Position numbers and translations under genes: made by a program. Source: Candidatus Nanoarchaeia archaeon (GTDB lineage: Archaea; Nanoarchaeota; Nanoarchaeia; SCGC-AAA011-G17; JAFCDX01). From it: a stretch of 64,000 nt of DNA. Under the pieces are notes generated by a model. It worked only from the letters and a program-made list of their open reading frames with translations. It made no database searches and was not told the origin of the DNA. Location: positions 20,465 to 84,464 of the forward strand of contig JAQUND010000003.1 of NCBI GenBank assembly GCA_028717785.1. Reading direction: 5' to 3'. Below are positions 7,865 through 16,319 of the stretch, piece after piece (the stretch's first letter is position 1; the number at the start of each line of letters is the position of its first letter).

Positions 7865-10804
7865 ATGCTGAAGTTCAAAAACATTTTATTAGTCGTCATG
7901 CTTCTAGCATTAGAAGCTTCATCAATTCACACTATCATTACAAAAAACTCGACTTACAACGAAGTACAAACGAGTTTTATCGATCTAAGTTCTAATTGGA
8001 GACTTGTCGAGAAATCGGGATTTTATATTACAAATCAAATTGCTGCTCCTGAAGCATATTGGGGTATTTATAATGATACTGATTTTGATTCTTTAAATAT
8101 AGGTTGCTATTACAAACACAATAATATTGTCAATTTATATCTTTTTGGAGAAAGCAATCTTAAAACTGATCTCAATTCTATTAGATTGCATTTTAAAGGT
8201 ATATATGGTAATATAAATAGAGATTCTATCAATTCCTATTTAAGAATATTTAAAATCGATGACACAATTCATGTTGCTGTTATTGCCTATGGACAAAACA
8301 AAATTAATGTCTACAAAAACAATCAATCTACATGGACATTAAAACAAACTTTCAATAATATAACTTCCTTATTATATTCAAAATATAAAAATAATACAGC
8401 TTATTTTTTGACTTCGGATAATAAATTAATAACAATGACAAACAATGATACTACAATTTATAATGATGTCTATGGTTGTTTTCCTGATAATAATGGTGCT
8501 TGGTTGACAAAATCTACAGGACTTTATTACTTAAATGGAATAAACTTGTCTCTTGTGCGATCTAATCAAATTTATCGAAGCGTTAAGAAATTTGCTATTG
8601 ATCCTTCTGATACGACTTTTTTCTATGAGAAGAATGGTTATAATAAAATTTACAATAATTATTTTGGTGATACAACTTATAATTATGGATCAAGTTATCC
8701 TATTTCTCATTATACTACATGTATTGACAACAACAATAATCTTATTGCTGGAAATTTTAAAATTTTTTCTGAAACAAATTATCGATATTCTTATTTATTA
8801 CCTCTTGATAATTACGACAAAATTTATGAAGATACTATTATAATAAATCATAATCGTTCTATAAAAAAACTTATCATTAATTATCCCGAAATTTATTCGC
8901 AAAAACTTTTAATAGATTCTTCAATAATTATTGATAATTGTACAGAAGATATTTTATACTCACAAAAAATTATTACACATGACATTGATAATGACTCTTC
9001 ATATATTTATCAAGTTGTTTTACCTTCATGGTTATCGATTTCAAGAATGTCAAAGGACACATTCATGTTATCTGGTAAACCAAATAATTTTACTATCGAT
9101 ACTGTTATAACAATAATAATGACAGATTATAATAGTGAAAATTATGTTAAAAAATCTTATGATACACTTGTTTACGAACTTTCTGTAATTAAGGTAAATG
9201 ATAAACCTATAATAAACCAAATCCCTAATTTAACAATTAATTTTAAAGATAATTTTTCCTATCAAATTATAGCAAAAGATGAAGAAAACGATCAACTAAC
9301 ATATTTACTTGATTACACATCTACGCCATCGACAACGAAAATTTCTAGTAATGGTTTAATAACTTGGTCACCTTCTATCGATGATATAGGTATACATATC
9401 ATTACTGTCGAAGTCAAAGATTACGATTTGTCTGATATTAAAAATTTCAATTTGACTGTTTTAAATAATAATGAAACACCTATTATTACGTTTATACAAA
9501 ACGAAACAAGTAAAGAAGGCCAGTTATATCAACGTCAAGTTGAAGCAATTGATGATGATTCAGATTTAGTTTATTCTTTAATAAAAAATCCCGAAGGAAT
9601 GACGATTTCACAATCTGGGTTAATACAATGGACACCTACTATTACTGGAACAAACATTATAAAAATCTTAGTAAAAGATATTTATGGTTGTTCTGATTCT
9701 TCTGAATATACTTTATTAATTGTAAATGAAAATCAGAAACTAGAAGTTATATCGATGCCTATACTAACGGGTATTGAAAATCAATTATATTCTTATCAGG
9801 TTGAAGCGATTGCTTATAAAGCAATTTCATATTCTTTAGAAAAAAGTCCTTTAAAAATGACAATTTCTGAAAATGGTTTAGTCAAATGGATGCCAACAAT
9901 ATCTGATTCAGGTTCATATCAAGTAAAAATTAAAATAACTGATGGTGATAGCATAAAATTTCAAATATATTCTCTTAAGATACAGAATATAAATATGAAA
10001 CCTGTTATACAATCTTTTCTTAAAGACACATTTATATATGAAACTGATAGTATTAAATTAAAAATAAAAGCTGTTGATTTGGATAATTCAAATTTAAATA
10101 TCAGTTGGTATAAAAATAATGTTTTAGTAAAAAATGGGTCATCATATTATAATATAAAATCAACTTATGAATCTAAGGGCGATTATGAAATTAAAGCTGT
10201 AGTTTCAGATGGCGAGTACTCAGTTTTTACTAAAATGAAACTTGAAATAAAAAATAAGAATAGAGCACCTGTATGTCGTAAAGATACAACAATAGTTTTT
10301 AACAATGTCGATCAAATCATAGAAATCAGTTCGAGGGCGATAGACCTTGATAATGATGAATTAATATATACCTATGATACCACTAATTTCAATGTGTCTA
10401 ACTTGGTCGTAGAAATTAAAGACTCAATCTATATGATCTCATTAAGAGATTACTATGATTGCTCAATAAATCTTATAGTTTCAGATGGCGTGTCAAACAC
10501 AGTTTTCAAAGTTGATGTAGTTGTAGATATAAAATCAACATCTGTTTTACCTAAATACTTAAATAGATTAGTAAATTCATTTGCAATTTCTTCTAAGGGA
10601 TTAGTTAAATACTCTGTTGAAAAAAATAATAAAGTGAATTTTATGATTTTTGATTTGAAAGGAAATGTTATTTATAAAATAAATGAAATTTATGATTCAG
10701 GATGTTATTGCAAAAATTTAAATTTAGTTTCTGGGACTTATGTTTATAAATTTTTTATTGGTAAAGAATATTCGAAAACATCGAAAATTCAAATTGTAAA
10801 GTAA
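7865..10804 (+). CDS. secreted multidomain protein with Ig/cadherin-like repeats and type-IX-like C-terminal domain
   Basis: A 979-residue protein beginning with a signal peptide (about residues 1-21, NILLVVMLLALEASS). Residues ~50-330 form an Asp/Asn/Tyr-rich beta region, perhaps propeller-like. Then come at least three He_PIG/cadherin-like repeats (about 445-540, 540-625, 625-710), each with an 'A.D...L.Y.L......I...GLI.W.P' pattern. Two further Ig-like domains follow. The last ~75 residues (KVNFMIFDLKGNVIY, LVSGTYVYKF, KTSKIQIVK) match the C-terminal sorting domain used by the type IX secretion system. This suggests secretion to the host surface, for instance to bind polysaccharide, mask receptors or act as an exclusion factor. 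It may instead be structural. Confidence 0.75.
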   Translation: MLKFKNILLVVMLLALEASSIHTIITKNSTYNEVQTSFIDLSSNWRLVEKSGFYITNQIAAPEAYWGIYNDTDFDSLNIGCYYKHNNIVNLYLFGESNLKTDLNSIRLHFKGIYGNINRDSINSYLRIFKIDDTIHVAVIAYGQNKINVYKNNQSTWTLKQTFNNITSLLYSKYKNNTAYFLTSDNKLITMTNNDTTIYNDVYGCFPDNNGAWLTKSTGLYYLNGINLSLVRSNQIYRSVKKFAIDPSDTTFFYEKNGYNKIYNNYFGDTTYNYGSSYPISHYTTCIDNNNNLIAGNFKIFSETNYRYSYLLPLDNYDKIYEDTIIINHNRSIKKLIINYPEIYSQKLLIDSSIIIDNCTEDILYSQKIITHDIDNDSSYIYQVVLPSWLSISRMSKDTFMLSGKPNNFTIDTVITIIMTDYNSENYVKKSYDTLVYELSVIKVNDKPIINQIPNLTINFKDNFSYQIIAKDEENDQLTYLLDYTSTPSTTKISSNGLITWSPSIDDIGIHIITVEVKDYDLSDIKNFNLTVLNNNETPIITFIQNETSKEGQLYQRQVEAIDDDSDLVYSLIKNPEGMTISQSGLIQWTPTITGTNIIKILVKDIYGCSDSSEYTLLIVNENQKLEVISMPILTGIENQLYSYQVEAIAYKAISYSLEKSPLKMTISENGLVKWMPTISDSGSYQVKIKITDGDSIKFQIYSLKIQNINMKPVIQSFLKDTFIYETDSIKLKIKAVDLDNSNLNISWYKNNVLVKNGSSYYNIKSTYESKGDYEIKAVVSDGEYSVFTKMKLEIKNKNRAPVCRKDTTIVFNNVDQIIEISSRAIDLDNDELIYTYDTTNFNVSNLVVEIKDSIYMISLRDYYDCSINLIVSDGVSNTVFKVDVVVDIKSTSVLPKYLNRLVNSFAISSKGLVKYSVEKNNKVNFMIFDLKGNVIYKINEIYDSGCYCKNLNLVSGTYVYKFFIGKEYSKTSKIQIVK

Positions 10805-10839
10805 GGTTTTTTATTATAATACGAGGTGATTTAATAATT

Positions 10840-10983
10840 ATGAATAAAAAAGATCAATTGTGTCTTGAAATTATTTCGTTAGAAAATGAAATAGAGTTTT
10901 TAAAAGAATTATGTAAGCCAATAAAAAAAAAGAAAATACAGCTTAATAGTTTGTATATGAAATTAAATTCTTATACTTCTTGA
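10840..10983 (+). CDS. small coiled-coil protein
   Basis: A 47-residue gene: ATG at 10840 preceded by GAGGTGAT, stop TGA at 10981. The product (MNKKDQLCLEIISLENEIEF and onward) is Lys/Glu/Leu-rich and probably one coiled coil. Its stop overlaps the TTG start of the next gene (TTGA), which supports real, coupled translation. Function unknown. Confidence 0.5.
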   Translation: MNKKDQLCLEIISLENEIEFLKELCKPIKKKKIQLNSLYMKLNSYTS

Positions 10984-11348
10984 CAGAACTGTTTAAAAAT
11001 TTGTCTTTGAATGAAAAAATTTTGATAAATAAAGAAAATGTTAATTATATTCCAATAGTTCAATGTAGGGATTCTTATCTTTATTTTATAATTGCTAGAA
11101 ATTCAAATCTTGGAATTTATAATGAAAAAGATAAGTCGTTTACAATTAGTAGATTTAAATTTAAATTAAATTATTTATTTGAAGAAGATCATTGGGATAC
11201 AGGAGAACCGTTTGGCACTGTTAAACCATTAAAAGAAATTTGTGAAGTTGCGCGATTCAAAAACGATGAAGATAAATTAAAATATTTAAATAATAAAGCA
11301 AATGAAAAAGAAATTATTGACTTAATAAAACAGTATAACTTTAAATAA
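10980..11348 (+). CDS. hypothetical protein
   Basis: A 122-residue protein starting at a TTG that overlaps the previous stop; no in-frame ATG occurs near the N-terminus. It has a beta-rich first half (VNYIPIVQCRDSYLYFIIAR) and an acidic helical C-terminus. Not recognised. Confidence 0.5.
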   Translation: MTELFKNLSLNEKILINKENVNYIPIVQCRDSYLYFIIARNSNLGIYNEKDKSFTISRFKFKLNYLFEEDHWDTGEPFGTVKPLKEICEVARFKNDEDKLKYLNNKANEKEIIDLIKQYNFK

Positions 11349-11374
11349 TTATCAATAATGAAAGGAAAAAGAAA

Positions 11375-11599
11375 ATGAGTTTTATATATTTTTTAGTTTT
11401 TTGTTATTTGTTTGTAGGTTTTATCACTCTTATTGTGGGAGTAATAGAAATGCTTGAATATAAAAATATTGAATCTATTACTTTAATAGAACTTACTCGT
11501 TCTTTATTTTTTACTATTTTTTGCGCTCCTGGTTATATGTTTTATATATTAATGTCTGAAATAACTAAGTCTTTTTTAAAAAGAATTAAGAGTGCTTAA
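11375..11599 (+). CDS. small membrane protein
   Basis: A 74-residue protein with two hydrophobic segments (about residues 4-24 and 44-62) joined by a short acidic loop, and a basic C-terminus (KSFLKRIKSA). It is preceded by AAAGGAAAA. It is probably an inner-membrane protein with two spans; no family recognised. Confidence 0.55.
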   Translation: MSFIYFLVFCYLFVGFITLIVGVIEMLEYKNIESITLIELTRSLFFTIFCAPGYMFYILMSEITKSFLKRIKSA

Positions 11600-11714
11600 T
11601 AAAGATTAAAGACGTTAAATAAAAAAGCATATCCTATAAAAACCTATTGATAAATAAATTTAGTATGATAGACTGTGTCGTAGATATATAAAATTATAAA
11701 TTTGGGAGGATGTT

Positions 11715-12086
11715 TTGGATTCGAAGTTTTCTAGAATTTATGAAAAACAGGAAGAGTTTGAAAATTTATTAATTTCTAAAAGTGGTCAGTTCTCTGATAA
11801 GAAGCTTTCAGAGTTTGATAAACAAGAAAAGACAAAGTTTAGTAAAGAGCTTTCTTTGCTTTTGTTTTTAGAAGTGTCTGAATTTATAAGCGCTGTAGGT
11901 AATTATAAAACGCATAAGATCCATGAAGATGGAAAAAGCGTTAAAGAAATAAAAGACGAAATAGCTGATATGTTTATATTTGTTCTTAACACAGCTTTGA
12001 CACACAATATGACAGCGCAAGAGTTATTAGAAGAAGTTGAAAAGAAACAAAAAATTAATTTTGAACGTCAAAATTCAGGATATTAA
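11715..12086 (+). CDS. MazG-like nucleotide pyrophosphohydrolase
   Basis: A 123-residue all-helical protein with the MazG/dUTPase metal pattern: EVSEFISAV (ExxE) then IKDEIADMFIFVLN (ExxD). These enzymes hydrolyse NTPs or dNTPs (dUTP among them) to monophosphate and pyrophosphate. A TTG start is chosen because GGGAGGA sits seven bases upstream and the nearby ATG is out of frame. A related domain is fused to a HAD enzyme at 21062. Confidence 0.75.
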   Translation: MDSKFSRIYEKQEEFENLLISKSGQFSDKKLSEFDKQEKTKFSKELSLLLFLEVSEFISAVGNYKTHKIHEDGKSVKEIKDEIADMFIFVLNTALTHNMTAQELLEEVEKKQKINFERQNSGY

Positions 12087-12147
12087 ATACGCATAATAAT
12101 AAAGTGAAAATTATTTATTATAAAGTTTTATTTCATTGAGACATACT

Positions 12148-12492
12148 ATGAACCATATTACAAACAACACAATAATCATACTTACAGTTATTGTTATAGC
12201 AGTATTGTATTCTGGTTGCAATAATTCGTCAGGAACAGAAGAAAGAGATGACGGCAGACAAATGGTGTATACTGTCCCATTTGATGTTGGCGACAGCGTA
12301 GAAAGTGTTATGGTTCTCGCTCAAACCATAGACGCAGATAGCGTTATAATTCATACTAATAATATCGACACGCTCCAAAAATACCGGCTCATCATTTTTA
12401 TCGATTATCGTGAACACGAGGTTCGTCTCGCACGGTACTACGTCGAGGGATTTCATATTTACGATATAATATTAAAATATTGCGGCACCTAA
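12148..12492 (+). CDS. putative lipoprotein
   Basis: A 114-residue product starting at ATG 12148 (an in-frame TTG lies at 12136). It has a hydrophobic signal helix ending in VLYSGCNN, a good lipobox with Cys at about residue 22, so it should be lipidated and membrane-anchored. The mature part is a short beta-rich domain. Base composition is clearly richer in G and C than the flanking genes, suggesting recent acquisition from a cellular host. Possible roles include superinfection exclusion, but no domain is recognised. Confidence 0.55.
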   Translation: MNHITNNTIIILTVIVIAVLYSGCNNSSGTEERDDGRQMVYTVPFDVGDSVESVMVLAQTIDADSVIIHTNNIDTLQKYRLIIFIDYREHEVRLARYYVEGFHIYDIILKYCGT

Positions 12493-12505
12493 TTTTTTCC
12501 TACAA

Positions 12506-12571
12506 TATGCAGATGAGAAAGTCAATCTCATTACACATAATTATGTATTTAGTTTTTATGACAACTGCATA
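12506..12571 (+). other. structured intergenic element (three nested inverted repeats)
   Basis: TATGCAG (12506-12512) pairs with CTGCATA (12565-12571). Inside lie a six-base-pair hairpin (ATGAGA 12513-12518 with TCTCAT 12526-12531) and a 12-base palindrome, ACATAATTATGT (12535-12546). Together they could fold as a three-way junction after the lipoprotein gene. It may be an untranslated RNA structure, a weak terminator or a protein-binding cruciform. Confidence 0.35.
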
Positions 12572-12617
12572 ATAATTATAAACATAAAAACTTATTATTT
12601 CTTAAAAAAACACTTTT

Positions 12618-12686
12618 TGTTAAAAAATGTTAATTTTTGTTAACCCTTGTTGAGTTTTTTGATATAGATTATAGTTCATTATGAAC
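12618..12686 (+). promoter_or_regulatory. phased operator and promoter of the RHH-led unit
   Basis: Four hexamers, TGTTAA, TGTTAA, TGTTAA and TGTTGA, start at 12618, 12628, 12638 and 12648, exactly 10 bases apart, so they face one side of the helix. A possible promoter is TTGTTG (12647) and TATAGT (12670), spaced 17. That would put the transcript start at about the ATG 12681, giving a leaderless message. A perfect 6-1-6 palindrome (GTTCAT-T-ATGAAC, 12674-12686) covers the start codon. The arrangement suits binding by tandem ribbon-helix-helix dimers, probably the product of the gene itself. Confidence 0.5.
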
Positions 12687-12866
12687 AATGATAGAAAAAA
12701 ATCGTTATATGATAAATTTTTAGGTTTAAAGAATTTACGTGTGACTGAAGAAATGCATGAAGAAATTATAAAAACATCAAAAGAAGATTCAAGGACTTTA
12801 CAGGATCAAGTTCGTTGGTTGTTGTCTATTGGTCTAGAACAAAGAAAGTTAATTTTAAAAAAATAG
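12681..12866 (+). CDS. ribbon-helix-helix DNA-binding protein
   Basis: A 61-residue protein. A short strand (NLRVTEEMHEE) is followed by two helices (EIIKTSKEDS, LQDQVRWLLSIGLEQ), the Arc/MetJ-type fold used by small repressors. It has no evident ribosome site, and its ATG lies where transcription probably begins. It is the first gene of the unit running to the terminator at 18279 and is the obvious candidate to repress it through the phased TGTTAA sites. Confidence 0.65.
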   Translation: MNNDRKKSLYDKFLGLKNLRVTEEMHEEIIKTSKEDSRTLQDQVRWLLSIGLEQRKLILKK

Positions 12867-12882
12867 TTATAGGAGGAAAGAT

Positions 12883-13269
12883 ATGTCAATGCAAGCTGTT
12901 TTAAAATTATTTGAAAAATCACACGAAGCAATAACTACAGATCAGATAATTTCCACTTTGAAAATAACAAAAAGTAGCTTATACAGTATTATTTATGGTA
13001 TTAATCATAACAAAAAATCAAAAATCGAAATAAAAAGTATAGATCATAAATATGTTGTTTTAAAAAAATTAGACATCAATTGTGACACCAAAGATGTCGA
13101 TGTATTAAAAAACATGTCTATATCAAACGATTTTGTTAAAAAGATTAAAAGTTTATCTGAATCTGATAAGAACGATGTAATAGATATGTTGAAAAAATCT
13201 CATTTTTATAGAAAAAGTGCTGAAGCTCTTGTTGAGGCAAATGAAGAGTTAGAAAGTCTTAAATATTAA
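12883..13269 (+). CDS. winged-HTH-like DNA-binding protein
   Basis: A 128-residue protein. Residues ~1-60 form a helix-turn-helix (AITTDQIISTLKITKSSLYS) with a wing-like strand pair (KIEIKSIDHKYVVLKKL); the rest is an acidic helical tail. A strong AGGAGG precedes the ATG. The next gene has a similar N-terminus, so the two may be paralogues regulating this unit. Confidence 0.55.
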   Translation: MSMQAVLKLFEKSHEAITTDQIISTLKITKSSLYSIIYGINHNKKSKIEIKSIDHKYVVLKKLDINCDTKDVDVLKNMSISNDFVKKIKSLSESDKNDVIDMLKKSHFYRKSAEALVEANEELESLKY

Positions 13270-13278
13270 GGGTGTTCT

Positions 13279-13692
13279 ATGAAGCCAAAATTAAATGATA
13301 TGATTGAAAAAGTTCATGATGCTCTCATTACAAATGAGTATCTAACAGCAAAAGAGTTATCTAAAAAATGTGGTCTAAAACCATGTTCTATTTATAGAAT
13401 AATACGTAAAATGAGGTTAAGTGGAGTTGGTGTACATCCTACAAAAAAAGGATACGTACTTTCAGAATTTGCTACAAAATCTGATGATGTTGGTTTTATA
13501 AGAAGATGTTATGGCAGGAGATCTAGTGACTTTATTGCAATTCAAGCATCATTAAAAGATATTAATCTCAGATGGAAATCAGTACCTGATAAGAACTCCA
13601 TAAAAACAATGCTTTTTCCTTTAAATGTTGATCCTTCTAGCTGGAAAGGGTCTAAGATTCTTCTTAGTTATAAAAATTCAAAAGGTATATAA
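13279..13692 (+). CDS. HTH domain protein
   Basis: A 137-residue basic protein whose first ~60 residues are a winged helix-turn-helix of the DeoR type (YLTAKELSKKCGLKPCSIYR, then GVGVHPTKKGYVLSE). The basic C-terminal half has no known motif. Its TAA shares a base with the ATG of the PP2C gene, implying one operon. Confidence 0.6.
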   Translation: MKPKLNDMIEKVHDALITNEYLTAKELSKKCGLKPCSIYRIIRKMRLSGVGVHPTKKGYVLSEFATKSDDVGFIRRCYGRRSSDFIAIQASLKDINLRWKSVPDKNSIKTMLFPLNVDPSSWKGSKILLSYKNSKGI

Positions 13693-14447
13693 TGAATTGG
13701 AATATAAATACAGCAACAATTGTTGGTCGTGATCACGAGTTTTCAAGGAAGAACAGACAAGACTTTCTTCATACTTATCAGTCTGATGAACTTATAGTTG
13801 GCGTCGTGTGCGATGGTTGTGGAGAAAGTAAATATTCTGAAGTTGGAGCTGCTTTAATAGGAACTTTCATAGTTAATTATCTTAAGAGTTTTAATGGTAT
13901 AATAAATTTTAATCATATAAAAGGGTTTAAAGAAATTCTTGAGTATGATTTAACATGTTTTTTAAATAATATTGAAAATCTTGTTTTCTTTAATGATAAT
14001 TGTGAAAAAGAAAAAATTTCGTTTATAAAAGAGTTTTTATTAAGTACATGTTTGTTTTGCATATTGACAAAAGATTCTGTAATTATTGCAAATTGTGGTG
14101 ATGGTATTATTATTATAAATGACGAAATCAAGATAATTGATCAATATAGTATACCAGAATATATAGCATATAAGATAGTCCCAAAAGAAGCACTTGAAAA
14201 AACGCCTTCTGAGCTAAGTTTTTTTAATATACAAGTGTTTGACTGTAAAGATATCAATAAGATAGTTATTGGTTCAGATGGTATACAACCCCTTATTGAC
14301 GAAAATCTAATTTTACACATATATGGAAAACAAAAGCGTCAACTTCAAAGAAAATTCAATGTTTGGCAGAATGAGGGTGTTTTTGGAGATGATGCTAGTT
14401 GTATAGTAATCGAGAAACAAAATGGCGACAAAGACAGTAGTTTATAA
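13692..14447 (+). CDS. PP2C-family protein phosphatase
   Basis: A 251-residue PP2C-fold Ser/Thr phosphatase. Visible metal-site motifs are VVCDGCGES near residue 38 (the DG motif), IIANCGDGIIII near 133, VIGSDGIQPL near 195 and GDDASCIVIE at the end. It would remove phosphates placed by the neighbouring kinase; the two genes overlap by 26 bases. Kinase, PP2C and a vWA protein in one operon is the composition of the TerY-P triad described for tellurite/stress-type systems. The role in a phage is unknown. Confidence 0.8.
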   Translation: MNWNINTATIVGRDHEFSRKNRQDFLHTYQSDELIVGVVCDGCGESKYSEVGAALIGTFIVNYLKSFNGIINFNHIKGFKEILEYDLTCFLNNIENLVFFNDNCEKEKISFIKEFLLSTCLFCILTKDSVIIANCGDGIIIINDEIKIIDQYSIPEYIAYKIVPKEALEKTPSELSFFNIQVFDCKDINKIVIGSDGIQPLIDENLILHIYGKQKRQLQRKFNVWQNEGVFGDDASCIVIEKQNGDKDSSL

Positions 14448-16299
14448 AAAACAGAAAATAATACTTGATGATTCTAATGCTTTAGGTACAGGTGGTGAAG
14501 CAACAGTAATATTGTATGGTAATGAAGCATTAAAAATTTATCATCAGCCTTCTAAAAAACGAGAACAAAAGCTTAAAGATTTTATTAAGCTTGATATAAC
14601 ACTACCCAATAATGTTGCAGGACCCATTGATTTAGTGTATGATACAAATTCTAATGTCATAGGGTTTGCAATGCATGTTGCAAAAAAATGTAAAGAGGCT
14701 ATTCAACTTTCAAATAAAAAAATAAGATTGAAAGATCAAATTACATCAAATAATATTATAACGTTTTTCGAACACATGAAACTTACTTTAGAATCAATAC
14801 ATTCGAGCAATTTAATTGTAGGCGACTTTAACGACCTTAATGTTCTTTATAATAATAAGTTTTTATCTGTCTTTATTGATGTAGATTCTTTTCAGTTTGG
14901 AAAATACCCATGTCCAGTAGGTACTGATCAATACATTGATCCTGTATTATATGGTATAGATCTCTCAGTGAAATCTTGTTTTTCGAAAGAGACAGATTGG
15001 TATAGTTTCGCAGTAATGTTATTTAAAAGTCTTTTATGGTCACATCCTTATGGTGGAACACATGATAAATATGCTTCACTTATTGAGAGAGCAAAACATA
15101 AAATAACAGTATTTGATCAAGGCGTGATTTACCCAAGAATCGCTTTAAAACCAGAAACTATAAGTCAAGAATTACTTGATTACTTTCATAATATTTTCAA
15201 ATTGGGAAAAAGAACAGAATTATCATTAGATATTCTACGAAGTCATGCAAATAGCTTTGAAAAATGTTCTAAATGTAATTATTATTACCATAAAAGTCGT
15301 GGACGTTGTCCAATATGTTTTATAACTACAGTACAACCTTCTGTTAATGTGTCACAAATTATTGTTTCACACAATATTGATTCTGATAAATGTGTTTCTG
15401 AATCAATATATGTGTCAGAGGGTACAATTCTATTTTCAAGAGTTCTTATTGACAAAAGAATAATAATTATAGAATATATTAAAGATCAAACATTTTTGCG
15501 AATATTTCCTGAAACAGGAAATCAAGTTTTGAATTTCAAGCTTTGGGATAGTTATGTAAGAGACGTAAAATATGATTTTTTTAAAGATTATTTAGTAATT
15601 GGTGTTGGTGACGACATAATGGTTTTTCAAACTGTTGTTAGTGATAATTTAAAACCAGTTGCAAAAACAACTTCGATGAAATTCGATGGAACATTAATGT
15701 TTGGATGTAGTTCTGATAACCTATATAGACTTACAGATCAAACGCTTTTATGCTCAGAAATAGTCAACAATAATGTTGTAGACACAGTAATAACATCTAC
15801 ACTTCAAAATCAAACTTGGTTTGAAGTCGGAGATTCGGGTTTAGGTCTAAGTTATTTCAGGATTTTTGAACAATATTATTACTTTGTCTTTTCAAAAAAG
15901 GGAAGGTATGAAGTAAATATTCCTAAACTTAAGGGTAAACTTATTGAAACTGTTGTTGAAGTCTCAGAAAATACTATTTTACTCTTACAGAAAACTTTGT
16001 TTAATGGTCGAACATATTCACATTATTACATTATTGATGACACTGGAAAGATATTAGAATCAAAAACAGAAGAATCATTAAGTTCTGAGTTATTAAAGAA
16101 CTTACAAGGAAAGTTTTTGTTAGGTACATCAATAGTTCATCCTTCTGATGCTGGTGTTGTTATAGAAAGACAACAACAACTGACTTTAAAGAAAGAAACT
16201 GCAAAATATATTGATTCGAGCGATGCTTTATTTATATATAAAGACGGTATTTTAGTAATATCAGATCATGATATCAAGTTTTTAAGGCTCATAAAATAA
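14422..16299 (+). CDS. protein kinase with zinc ribbon and beta-rich C-terminal domain (TerY-P type)
   Basis: A 625-residue protein. The kinase domain (about 1-270) has a Gly loop GTGGEATVILYG near 22, EALKIYH with the ATP lysine near 38, a catalytic loop VGDFNDLNVLY near 133 and the metal-binding segment IDVDSFQFG near 152. In the catalytic loop the usual HRD is GDF. A zinc ribbon follows at about 282-298 (CSKCNYYYHKSRGRCPICF). Residues ~320-625 are a repetitive beta region resembling a propeller. Kinases with a C-terminal zinc ribbon beside PP2C and vWA genes are the TerY-P arrangement. Activity looks intact. Targets are unknown. Confidence 0.8.
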   Translation: MATKTVVYKKQKIILDDSNALGTGGEATVILYGNEALKIYHQPSKKREQKLKDFIKLDITLPNNVAGPIDLVYDTNSNVIGFAMHVAKKCKEAIQLSNKKIRLKDQITSNNIITFFEHMKLTLESIHSSNLIVGDFNDLNVLYNNKFLSVFIDVDSFQFGKYPCPVGTDQYIDPVLYGIDLSVKSCFSKETDWYSFAVMLFKSLLWSHPYGGTHDKYASLIERAKHKITVFDQGVIYPRIALKPETISQELLDYFHNIFKLGKRTELSLDILRSHANSFEKCSKCNYYYHKSRGRCPICFITTVQPSVNVSQIIVSHNIDSDKCVSESIYVSEGTILFSRVLIDKRIIIIEYIKDQTFLRIFPETGNQVLNFKLWDSYVRDVKYDFFKDYLVIGVGDDIMVFQTVVSDNLKPVAKTTSMKFDGTLMFGCSSDNLYRLTDQTLLCSEIVNNNVVDTVITSTLQNQTWFEVGDSGLGLSYFRIFEQYYYFVFSKKGRYEVNIPKLKGKLIETVVEVSENTILLLQKTLFNGRTYSHYYIIDDTGKILESKTEESLSSELLKNLQGKFLLGTSIVHPSDAGVVIERQQQLTLKKETAKYIDSSDALFIYKDGILVISDHDIKFLRLIK

Positions 16300-16319
16300 T
16301 TTTAATAAAAGGAGTTAGT

